A stretch of DNA of 6,393 nt, from positions 1 through 6,393 of the forward strand of contig JAAEQP010000994.1 in the NCBI GenBank assembly GCA_024231375.1, in the 5' to 3' direction. The translations under genes and the position numbers were made by a program. Shown here piece by piece: positions 1 to 6,393 of the stretch. The stretch comes from a bacterium (GTDB lineage Bacteria > Hydrogenedentota > Hydrogenedentia > Hydrogenedentiales > SLHB01). Each line of letters begins with the position of its first letter. Positions within the stretch are counted from its first letter, which is position 1. The notes beneath the pieces are model-generated. The model did no database searches. It was given only the letters and a program-made list of their open reading frames with translations, and was not told the DNA's origin.

Positions 1-1467
1 GACGATTCGGGGAATGTGTGCGCTTCGGCCCTCGTCGAGTATCCGCTGCATACACCTCGTCCCGATTGGGCCGAACAGGATCCCGCTGACTGGCGGCGCG
101 CGGTCATCGAGGCGCTGTCCGAGCTGGCGGCTGCCCTCGACTCGTCCGACATCAAAGGCATCGGCCTGACAGGTCAGATGCACGGCTCCGTGTTTCTGGA
201 CGAAGCGGGCCAGGTGCTCCGCAACGCCATCCTCTGGTGCGACCAGCGGACCGCGAAACAATGCGACGACATCACGTCCAAGGTGGGCGAGAAACAGCTC
301 ATCGACATGGTGTGCAATCCCGCGCTCACGGGATTCACGGCCCCCAAAATCCTCTGGCTTCGCGACAACGAGCCCGAGATCTACGACAAGGTCCGCAAGG
401 TTCTCCTGCCGAAGGACTACATTCGTCTGCAACTGACCGGCGAATACGCCACGGACGTGGCCGACGCTTCGGGTACCCTCCTGTTCGACGTCAAGAACCG
501 GACGTGGCACACCGAACTCATGTCCATGCTCGATATTCCCGCCGACTTTGTGCCACGCGCCTTCGAAGGCCCCGAAGTCACCGGCACGCTGTCGAAGGAA
601 ATGGCCTCGGCCACCGGTCTGCCCGCGGGCATTCCCGTGGTGGCGGGCGGCGGCGACCAAGCCGCGGGCGGCGTCGGGTGTGGGATCGTGCGCACGGGTG
701 TCATCTCATCAACCGTCGGGACCAGCGGTGTTGTGTTCGCATTCGCGGACGATGTTACCCTCGATCCCGAAGGCCGCGTGCATACCTTCTGCCACTCGGT
801 ACCGGGAAAGTGGCATGTCATGGGCGTCATGCTGAGCGCCGGCGGTTCTCTCCGCTGGTACCGGGACGCCTTCTGCGACGACGAGAAGGCCGTCGCCGCG
901 TCCACGGGCGTCGACCCCTACGAATACATCACCGGCGCGGCCGACACCGTGCCGATCGGGGCGGAGGGGCTTGTCTTCCTTCCGTATCTCACCGGTGAGC
1001 GCACTCCCCACAAGGATCCCTACGCCAAGGGCGCTTTCGTCGGCCTTTCCCTCCGTCACACCAAAGCCCACATGGCGCGGTCGGTGCTCGAGGGTGTGGC
1101 CTACGGCATGCGCGACAGTCTCGACATTATCCGGGGAATGGGCGTGCCCATCACGCAGGTCCGCGCATCGGGCGGCGGCGCCAAGAGCGCCTTCTGGCGC
1201 CAGATGCAGGCCGACGTCAATCAGGCGCCGCTGGTCACCATCAACGTGGACGAAGGCCCCGCCTACGGCGCGGCGCTCCTGGCCACCGTGGCGACCGGCA
1301 TGCACGGGTCTGTCGAGGAAGCCTGCGACGCCACAATCCGCGTGGTTGATACGTGCGATTCGGATGACGCCCGGGCGGCCGACTATGACCGGTGGTTCGT
1401 CGAGTATCAGGCGGCGTACCAGGCCCTTGCTCCAGGCTTCCGGCGTACGGCGGAGCTCTTGGGTTGA
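1..1467 (+). CDS. xylB: Xylulokinase (FGGY carbohydrate kinase), 5'-truncated by the window edge
   Basis: Phosphorylates D-xylulose to xylulose 5-phosphate with ATP in the cytoplasm, feeding xylose into the pentose phosphate pathway. The reading frame is open from base 1, and its first residues (DDSGNVCAS) align by memory with about residue 18 of E. coli XylB. The true start and the N-terminal phosphate-binding motif (GIDxGTSGxK) therefore lie outside the window; the in-frame GTG at 16 is not the start. Visible motifs: substrate-binding GQMHG (172-186), FGGY signature 1 (331-369, GFTAPKILWLRDN), LPKDY (about 406-420), GGGDQAAGG with the presumed catalytic Asp at 655-657, GTSGVVF, LPYLTGERTPH, FGGY signature 2 (1030-1092), and the C-terminal nucleotide-binding ASGGGAKSAFWRQM (from 1165) and EGPAYGAALLA (1252-1284). 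The 488 residues plus about 17 missing slightly exceed the E. coli enzyme (484). No xylose isomerase gene is in view. Another FGGY pentulose kinase is possible but less likely given the XylB-type motifs. Confidence 0.95.
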   Translation, partial: DDSGNVCASALVEYPLHTPRPDWAEQDPADWRRAVIEALSELAAALDSSDIKGIGLTGQMHGSVFLDEAGQVLRNAILWCDQRTAKQCDDITSKVGEKQLIDMVCNPALTGFTAPKILWLRDNEPEIYDKVRKVLLPKDYIRLQLTGEYATDVADASGTLLFDVKNRTWHTELMSMLDIPADFVPRAFEGPEVTGTLSKEMASATGLPAGIPVVAGGGDQAAGGVGCGIVRTGVISSTVGTSGVVFAFADDVTLDPEGRVHTFCHSVPGKWHVMGVMLSAGGSLRWYRDAFCDDEKAVAASTGVDPYEYITGAADTVPIGAEGLVFLPYLTGERTPHKDPYAKGAFVGLSLRHTKAHMARSVLEGVAYGMRDSLDIIRGMGVPITQVRASGGGAKSAFWRQMQADVNQAPLVTINVDEGPAYGAALLATVATGMHGSVEEACDATIRVVDTCDSDDARAADYDRWFVEYQAAYQALAPGFRRTAELLG

Positions 1468-1498
1468 GCGCGAACGGCACGAGACCCACCGCAACCCG

Positions 1499-1503
1499 AA
1501 AGG
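1499..1503 (+). promoter_or_regulatory. Shine-Dalgarno sequence of the pseudouridine synthase gene
   Basis: AAAGG lies 9 bases before the ATG at 1513 and supports that start. The 45 bases between the xylulokinase stop and this start contain no promoter or hairpin that I can recognise, which fits read-through transcription from xylB. Confidence 0.6.
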
Positions 1504-1512
1504 CATCTCACC

Positions 1513-2484
1513 ATGAGTGACGGCACGCGCTACGAGCATGTGGTTGACGCGGAACACGAAGGCATCCGGCTCGATGTGTTTCTTGCCGCGTGTATCGAGG
1601 GTGCCAGTCGGTCCTACCTGCAGAAGCTCGTCAAGGACCGTCATGTCACCATCAATGGCCGCGTGTCCAAACGGCCGAGCCGTTCCGTACACGAAGGCGA
1701 GACCGTCGCCGTGGACGTGCCGCCTCCGCCTTCGACGGAACTGACCCCTGAGGACATTCCGCTGGAGATCCTCCACGAAGACGACGATCTAGTGATCGTG
1801 AACAAACAGTCGGGCTTGGTCGTTCACCCTGCACCCGGCCATTACACCGGAACCTTGGTGCATGCTCTGCTCCATCACTGTCCGGATTTCCAACGGTCGA
1901 CCGGGGAAGCGGACCGGCCAGGCATTGTGCATCGGCTTGACCGGTTCACGTCGGGGGTGATGGTCGTGGCCAAGACGCCGCGCGCGTTCGCGTCGTTGGC
2001 GCAGCAGGCGCGTGACCACAGCTTCGACCGGCAGTACCTTGCCCTAACGCGAGGCACCTTTCCGGAGGACACGGGCGTGATCAATGCGTCCATCGGTCGA
2101 AGTAGCGTGGACCGCGCCCGTATGTCGATCACCGGCGTCAACAGTCGCGAGGCCATCACGCGATTCCGCGTGCTTGAACGCCTCGGTATCGCGTCGCTCT
2201 TGGCCCTGCAACTCGAAACCGGACGCACCCACCAGATTCGCGTGCATCTGCGATTCACGGGCCACCCCGTGCTCGGCGATCCCGTCTACGGCGATTCGGA
2301 CTTCAGCGACTGGGGCATTCCGGACCCCGTCCGGAACGCGTTGGCGGCGCTCGAAGGCCAGGCCCTGCATGCGGAACGTCTTGGCATCGAACATCCCGCC
2401 ACAAGCGAACGCATGACCTTCACGGCGCCGCCACCGACGGACTTTCAAGCCGCCCTCGACGCACTCCGCACTATGGACGGATGA
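1513..2484 (+). CDS. rluD: RluA/RluD-family 23S rRNA pseudouridine synthase
   Basis: Isomerises specific uridines to pseudouridine in 23S rRNA. E. coli RluD acts on helix 69 (positions 1911, 1915, 1917) during large-subunit maturation. The 323 residues match the family (E. coli RluD 326). An S4 RNA-binding domain occupies about residues 17-70 (IRLDVFLAACIEG, SRSYLQKLV, VTINGRVSKR), followed by a synthase domain opening with LEILHEDDDLVIVNKQSGLVVHP. The catalytic motif is GIVHRLDRFTSGVM with the nucleophile Asp143 (1939-1941); the Lys and acidic residue usual after HRLD are Arg and Phe here. Tyr175 in QYLAL and GRTHQIRVHL (237-246) are the other family motifs, with GDPVYGD (255-261) and LHAERLG (285-291) behind them. 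The start is supported by a Shine-Dalgarno sequence. It lies 45 bases after xylB and 6 bases from the stop of the convergent gene. RluC or another RluA subfamily member cannot be excluded, so the exact target uridines are inference. Confidence 0.93.
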   Translation: MSDGTRYEHVVDAEHEGIRLDVFLAACIEGASRSYLQKLVKDRHVTINGRVSKRPSRSVHEGETVAVDVPPPPSTELTPEDIPLEILHEDDDLVIVNKQSGLVVHPAPGHYTGTLVHALLHHCPDFQRSTGEADRPGIVHRLDRFTSGVMVVAKTPRAFASLAQQARDHSFDRQYLALTRGTFPEDTGVINASIGRSSVDRARMSITGVNSREAITRFRVLERLGIASLLALQLETGRTHQIRVHLRFTGHPVLGDPVYGDSDFSDWGIPDPVRNALAALEGQALHAERLGIEHPATSERMTFTAPPPTDFQAALDALRTMDG

Positions 2485-2490
2485 CGCCGC

Positions 2491-5400
2491 CTACTTCTGT
2501 TTGGATAGGTCGACGCGCGTTCCATCCGGTTCGGTGACACGCACGCTGAGCGCCCAAGCGCCGCCCATCTGACTGACCTTCATCAAGACGCGGTTCACGC
2601 CTTCCTGGCCTTCGACGGGGATGATGTCCGCGTCCGGCCGGTAACCCCTGCCTCCGTCGAAGCGGCCCACCTCCTGGTCGTTGAACCAGCACTTGAATCC
2701 GTCGTTGCTGCCGATGCTCAACCGGATGTCGCGGGCATGGTCGAGGGAGAACTCGGCGTACCCATAGGCCGCCGCGTCGGACAGGGGACCCAGTATGCGC
2801 GCCAAGTCCAACATTCCATTCGAATCCAGCGTCGAATAGGATCGCCACCGCACATCGAGGTCATCCGCCTTGTACGAAGCCTTCAGATCTACGCCCGGCT
2901 CGTCCACGTACGCCGTGTCGATGGGTTTCTCCAAGGTCCACGGGAACGGACCCGCCACATGCCAGTCGGCCAAACACCCTGCCTGCCGAACAGGCGCGAA
3001 GGGATCCACGCCGAGCTTCGTCACACCCGCCAGCAACACATCGCGACCCTTCGAGTCGCCGGCCATCCGATACGCCTGGAGCAGGCGTTTCACGGCGAGC
3101 GGCTTCTTCGACGGATCCTCCTTGCCCAGCCGCACAAGGTCGCGCGCCAGCACTTCCAGCGTGTTCACGCCTCCAAAGGCTGTTACGCCTCCGTCAGCCA
3201 AGGCGACGAAGATCCGGCCGTCCCCGTCGATGGCGATCCCGTCAGTCCTCGCAGCCGCGGGTAGCGTCTGGGTCGCCTGCCGGGCGCCCGTTCCGCGGTC
3301 AAAGAGAGCCACCTCCCATCGCACGTCCAACGACCGCTGAGCCCGTCCCGAGCACACCGTCACCACGGCGTCTTTGGCCAAGGCCAAGCCCACGGTTTCC
3401 TTGCCTGCGAGCCCCGCGGCTTTCCACACATAACGGGGACGCCGCCCGGCGCTTGCCTTGCGGTCACCGAGATACTCGACCAACTCGTCCGCATTCGCGC
3501 ATACCGGCGCCATGCCCTTGCCAGGCACCAGGACCATGTGATCCGAATCCCATGCCGGGGAGACGCGTCCACGGCACAGCTCGCGGGTCGGGAACGTGCC
3601 GTTCCTGGGTTCGCGGACCGCGATGGTGAACTTGGCCGGGCTGACCACGTTCTCCTCCGCCGAGTAGAGGAGGCGTCCTCCGTGGACAAGGAAGCGATCG
3701 GCAAACAACCCGATCTCATGGCCTCGATCCGCGGTTGGCGATCCGTCGCCGATCATGGGGCCTTGATACGCGCCGGACTGCAAGTCGTAGGGCGCGTGGG
3801 AGACGAGGTTGCCGCCGGCCATCCAGAGTTGGCCAAAGGCGACCGTCATTGACCCCTGCGCCGACACGCCTTTGCGCAGTTCGGGCTTGAGATGTCCAGA
3901 CGTGTCGTTGTGCCACAGCACTTCGCCCGTCTCCGCGTCCAGCGCGTACACGTAGGTGCCATCGTAGTCGATAATGCCCGCTGCCGCATAGGCGACGCCC
4001 TCATGCACCAGCACGCCTGTGTTGACAGGCCATGTCGAGCACACCGCGCCGTAGGCCATGATGCGGCGCTCCGCAGGCGCGGCGCGGAATCGCCACAGCA
4101 GGCGGCCCGTAGCGGCTTCGAGCGCGTAGATGTACCCGTCTCCCGAACCAGCGTACGCTCGGTTCCTCCAGATGGTGGGCGGCTGCATGACGGGCCCGCC
4201 GGTCGGGTACGACCACGCCTGCGTCCCCGTCGCCGCGTCGATGGCTTGCACGGAACCGTCGTCGCATCCAACAAACACCAGCCCACCCGCGATGGTGGGC
4301 GCGGAACATGCTACCGGCACCCGCGGCTGCCACGTCCACAACGGGGCCAGCGCGCCGCCTATCGTTGCATCGGACGCGGCCCCCCGGTCATTGGAGGCGC
4401 GGTAGGTGGACCAATCGCCTGACGATGCGCGCAGCTTCTTTGTGGGCTGAATGCCCTCCTTACCGGTTTCCAGTCGTTCGCGTGGGATTTCGGTCTGCTC
4501 AAACATGAAATCACCCGCCGAGCTGAGCGCCAGTGTACCCATCACGGACAGGTTGCAGTCGCACAACCAAGGACCCACGTAGAGGAGGCCGTTCGAACCG
4601 ATGACGCCGTCGTTGCAGCCGGGGCGCACCGCGCCGTTGAAGGTCACCTGCCCGGTCTGGCGGTCGTAGCGCGTGAGCCCTTCCGGCCAGCCCCGGCAGA
4701 ACATGGAGTCCGGTGTGGCCGTGAGCCGCACGCACGACCGTTTGGCGAATTGCAGGTCGCCTTGGGTTTCGCCCGTCAGCGGATCGAGGGCCTGCGTGCT
4801 TCCGTTCTCTCCAATACCCACGAAGATCTTGTCGTCCACGTAGATCGCGTTGGGGTTGTTGGTGGTCTTCTCCCGCGTCCACATGAGTTCGCCGTCGCCG
4901 GGCGACAGGGCTACCACGTTCGCGCGGGTCTGGCCTTGGAACACGAGGGCCGGCGGTGTGTACACGCAAAGGCACGTGGTCCGGAATCCCGGCGTGGACC
5001 CCAACCCCTGTCCTTTCGCCTCGATCAGGTCGCGAGTTTCGGGTTTGGCGTTCGCCCACGCTACATCGCCCGTGGCGGCCGTCAGCGCACCCACAACCTT
5101 ATCCGGGCAGTAGTAGAAGATCTTCCCGTCGCCCATGGCCATGGCCCGCGAGTCAATGTCCGCGTCTTCCTCATGCGTCCACAGGACGGATTTCGCCGCC
5201 AAGTCGTATGCCGCGATGGTGGTGCCGAAGCCCCACGGCACCCGGGACTGGTAATAGCCCCGGCTCAACTCCCCCCAGCTCCAAGCGGGGTACGGGCTAC
5301 GCACGAGCGTAGTCTCGGCAGGGTCGCCCTTCCGGCCGACGAGCGTGTACAGAACGCCTTCGTCCATGGCCATCCATTTCCATTCGCCTTTGATGCCTGG

Positions 5401-6228
5401 CAAGCGGATTCGGCCCAGTTCGTCCCCCGTTTCCGGGTCCAGGATCACGCAACCCCGGCCGTCCTCCTGGATCATGTAGAAGGCATCGGCCGTCGCGACG
5501 AACGCCGACCGGTGGACCAGGTAGCCGTCTGGAAGCCGGCGTGTCCACAGCAAGGCCCCGTTATATCCGTTGCGGGCCAGCAACGTATTGAGCCACGCCT
5601 CTTCCCGCTCGTGATGGGCAATGTGACCCATGGCCGTGAATATCCGCCCTCCCGCCGACGTCGTGATCGCGGGCATGGCGATGTAGTACGGCAAACCCAG
5701 CCAATGGGTCATGTACGGCGCTCTAATGCGCGTGTCCGTGGAGACGGCGTTGTTGTCCGGGCCGTGCTCCCAGTGGTTCCAGTCGTCCATGCCCTCCGGC
5801 ACGGGCTTCCGGACGGCGCGCTCGACGCGAATGCCCGAGGCCGTCACGCCATCGAACCGCACCGTGATCCCGCCCGGCCGAAGCACACGCATCACATCCG
5901 GTGCGGTAGGCGAGGCGGTCACCACGATGTCGACGAGATTGTCTGCATAGGGAAGCCGGTCGTGTCGGTAGTGCTCGACCTGGATTCCTGCCCCGTCAGG
6001 TCCGAGAGCCTCAAGGGCGGCTTGTGCCCGGCGTGCCGTGGCCTCATCCGGCTCCAGCACATGCACCAGATAGCCTGTTTCGCGTGCGACCTGATGCGCG
6101 GCCTCACCGTCGCCCCACCCAATCAGGCAACATAGGCCGCGGTGTTCCGGTTCCGCGGCGACGGCCACCCCGGTCAATCCAGCCACTACTGTGACACAAC
6201 TGACGAACCACACCCCCAAGTTTCGCAT
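2491..6228 (-). CDS. Exported methyltransferase-like / PQQ-type beta-propeller protein with C-terminal beta-sandwich
   Basis: Large exported protein of unknown role, 1245 residues. Residues 1-24 form a Sec signal peptide (short basic start, hydrophobic stretch 5-24, cleavage near AVA-A). Residues about 30-127 resemble a type 11 SAM methyltransferase: GWGDG loop, acidic Glu59 after strand 2, LPYADNLVDIVV (92-103) and VMRVLRPGG (112-120). A linker has DDWNHWEHGPDNNA (148-161). Residues about 170-580 and 605-1020 hold some ten PQQ/BamB-type repeats of the form ALDAETGEVLW (for example 340-350, 381-391, 440-450, 480-490, 662-672, 702-712, 762-772), suggesting two propellers. A helical linker (1022-1073) leads to a beta-sandwich (about 1085-1237) with WHVAGPFP, SNDGFKCWFND and NRVLMKVSQMGGAW. 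I see no quinoprotein dehydrogenase active site, so PQQ binding should not be assumed. The start at 6228 is chosen for its Shine-Dalgarno sequence and signal peptide; the in-frame extension to a TTG at 6315 overlaps the promoter candidate. I recall similar architectures annotated only as PQQ-binding-like repeat proteins in planctomycete-type genomes. Confidence 0.88.
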   Translation of the reverse strand: MRNLGVWFVSCVTVVAGLTGVAVAAEPEHRGLCCLIGWGDGEAAHQVARETGYLVHVLEPDEATARRAQAALEALGPDGAGIQVEHYRHDRLPYADNLVDIVVTASPTAPDVMRVLRPGGITVRFDGVTASGIRVERAVRKPVPEGMDDWNHWEHGPDNNAVSTDTRIRAPYMTHWLGLPYYIAMPAITTSAGGRIFTAMGHIAHHEREEAWLNTLLARNGYNGALLWTRRLPDGYLVHRSAFVATADAFYMIQEDGRGCVILDPETGDELGRIRLPGIKGEWKWMAMDEGVLYTLVGRKGDPAETTLVRSPYPAWSWGELSRGYYQSRVPWGFGTTIAAYDLAAKSVLWTHEEDADIDSRAMAMGDGKIFYYCPDKVVGALTAATGDVAWANAKPETRDLIEAKGQGLGSTPGFRTTCLCVYTPPALVFQGQTRANVVALSPGDGELMWTREKTTNNPNAIYVDDKIFVGIGENGSTQALDPLTGETQGDLQFAKRSCVRLTATPDSMFCRGWPEGLTRYDRQTGQVTFNGAVRPGCNDGVIGSNGLLYVGPWLCDCNLSVMGTLALSSAGDFMFEQTEIPRERLETGKEGIQPTKKLRASSGDWSTYRASNDRGAASDATIGGALAPLWTWQPRVPVACSAPTIAGGLVFVGCDDGSVQAIDAATGTQAWSYPTGGPVMQPPTIWRNRAYAGSGDGYIYALEAATGRLLWRFRAAPAERRIMAYGAVCSTWPVNTGVLVHEGVAYAAAGIIDYDGTYVYALDAETGEVLWHNDTSGHLKPELRKGVSAQGSMTVAFGQLWMAGGNLVSHAPYDLQSGAYQGPMIGDGSPTADRGHEIGLFADRFLVHGGRLLYSAEENVVSPAKFTIAVREPRNGTFPTRELCRGRVSPAWDSDHMVLVPGKGMAPVCANADELVEYLGDRKASAGRRPRYVWKAAGLAGKETVGLALAKDAVVTVCSGRAQRSLDVRWEVALFDRGTGARQATQTLPAAARTDGIAIDGDGRIFVALADGGVTAFGGVNTLEVLARDLVRLGKEDPSKKPLAVKRLLQAYRMAGDSKGRDVLLAGVTKLGVDPFAPVRQAGCLADWHVAGPFPWTLEKPIDTAYVDEPGVDLKASYKADDLDVRWRSYSTLDSNGMLDLARILGPLSDAAAYGYAEFSLDHARDIRLSIGSNDGFKCWFNDQEVGRFDGGRGYRPDADIIPVEGQEGVNRVLMKVSQMGGAWALSVRVTEPDGTRVDLSKQK

Positions 6229-6233
6229 CGCTG

Positions 6234-6241
6234 CCCCTCCT
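6234..6241 (-). promoter_or_regulatory. Strong Shine-Dalgarno sequence of the propeller protein gene
   Basis: On the minus strand AGGAGGGG sits 5 bases before the ATG at 6228. This near-perfect ribosome-binding site decides the start in favour of 6228. The resulting protein begins MRNLGVWFV, directly opening a signal peptide, whereas the longer reading would bury that hydrophobic stretch 30 residues inside. Confidence 0.85.
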
Positions 6242-6262
6242 GGTCGCGGTGAAGAGTGAACG

Positions 6263-6284
6263 CCCTGCCCCGTCATCGGCAGGG
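6263..6284 (-). repeat. 7-bp inverted repeat in the predicted leader of the propeller gene
   Basis: CCCTGCC (6263-6269) and GGCAGGG (6278-6284) can form a GC-rich stem with an 8-base loop. It falls at or just after the predicted transcription start and before the Shine-Dalgarno sequence. No T-run follows on either strand, so it does not look like an intrinsic terminator. It could be an operator or an mRNA-stabilising 5' stem; the sequence cannot tell which. Confidence 0.4.
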
Positions 6285-6286
6285 TC

Positions 6287-6315
6287 ATCGTATCATTGTG
6301 CGGCCGAGGCGGCAA
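6287..6315 (-). promoter_or_regulatory. Candidate extended -10 promoter for the propeller gene
   Basis: On the minus strand TTGCCG (6315-6310) and TACGAT (6292-6287) are separated by exactly 17 bases, and TGA directly precedes the -10 hexamer, matching the TGn extended -10 element. Each hexamer matches 4 of 6 sigma-70 consensus positions. A transcript starting near 6280 would have a leader of about 50 bases. This is a pattern match to the E. coli-type consensus; promoter rules in this lineage may differ. Confidence 0.4.
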
Positions 6316-6348
6316 TAGGCGCGGTCAACAGGGCAATCGCACTAGAAG

Positions 6349-6393
6349 CTAGACCTGCATGATGAGTTCTTCGAGGTAGGAGTTGTCCCATGC
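6349..6393 (-). CDS. C-terminal end of an unidentified protein, cut by the right window edge
   Basis: On the minus strand a frame is open from the window edge and ends at TAG (6351-6349), encoding AWDNSYLEELIMQV. The composition looks like a natural amphipathic protein terminus, and the spacing of about 120 bases to the next start on the same strand is reasonable for a preceding gene. Fourteen residues are too few to name a family, and chance cannot be excluded. If real, it would be the upstream neighbour of the propeller gene. Confidence 0.4.
   Translation of the reverse strand, partial: AWDNSYLEELIMQV

Noticed and set aside
16..18. GTG as the start of xylulokinase
   Set aside because: The frame is open upstream to base 1 and those residues align with the interior of XylB. 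The conserved N-terminal nucleotide-binding motif would be lost.
709..1776. 355-codon - strand open frame opposite xylB and the start of the pseudouridine synthase gene
   Set aside because: It spans two well-supported genes and their junction, and its product resembles no family I know. It is a shadow frame.
3169..5721. PQQ-dependent alcohol or glucose dehydrogenase
   Set aside because: The repeats match the PQQ/BamB type, but I could not find the dehydrogenase metal- and quinone-binding motifs, and the modules on either side do not fit that enzyme class.
4750..6135. 461-codon + strand open frame opposite the propeller gene
   Set aside because: The product is rich in Arg, His and Gly with no recognisable motif and lies antisense to clearly coding sequence with domain motifs. 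High GC content keeps such frames open by chance.
6196..6228. Lipoprotein signal ending at Cys11 (FVSC) of the propeller protein
   Set aside because: The hydrophobic stretch before Cys11 is too short and continues well beyond it, and the -3 residue is Phe. A signal peptidase I site near residue 24 fits better.
6229..6315. 29-residue N-terminal extension of the propeller protein from an in-frame TTG
   Set aside because: It would place the signal peptide internally, overlaps the promoter candidate and ignores the strong ribosome-binding site before 6228.
6293..6391. 32-residue - strand open frame with an Ala-rich, signal-peptide-like end (LASSAIALLTAPIAASAA)
   Set aside because: It stops right after the hydrophobic stretch and overlaps the promoter candidate and the frame of the right-edge gene. 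I see no Shine-Dalgarno sequence inside the window, so a chance Ala-rich frame is more likely. A leader-peptide role cannot be tested here.

Overview
The window is a GC-rich, densely coding piece of bacterial chromosome. It holds two genes on the + strand, one very large gene on the - strand converging on them, and what looks like the last 14 codons of another - strand gene at the right edge. I see no mobile element, CRISPR array, tRNA or rRNA. The large gene is an exported protein with an S-adenosylmethionine methyltransferase-like Rossmann domain, PQQ-type beta-propeller repeats and a C-terminal beta-sandwich. As I remember the family, this combination is typical of Planctomycetota, Lentisphaerota and Hydrogenedentota genomes, so I infer an organism of that kind. 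No lineage marker in the window proves it.

Left part (1-2484, + strand): xylulokinase (xylB), cut at its 5' end by the window edge, so about 17 N-terminal residues are missing. After 45 bases comes a complete RluA/RluD-family 23S rRNA pseudouridine synthase with its own Shine-Dalgarno sequence. The two are probably co-transcribed, but their functions (pentose catabolism and ribosome maturation) are unrelated.

Right part (2491-6393, - strand): the 1245-residue exported propeller protein fills 2491-6228. Its stop codon is only 6 bases from that of the pseudouridine synthase, so the two transcription units meet tail to tail without a visible terminator. Upstream of it (6229-6348) are a strong Shine-Dalgarno sequence, a 7-bp inverted repeat in the predicted leader and an extended -10 type promoter candidate. 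Together they support a start at 6228 rather than the longer in-frame reading from 6315.

The most interesting object is the large protein. It carries a recognisable but partly altered SAM-binding fold directly behind a signal peptide, where SAM should not be available. It also has a cysteine-rich first propeller and no identified biochemical role. Xylulokinase and the pseudouridine synthase are ordinary.
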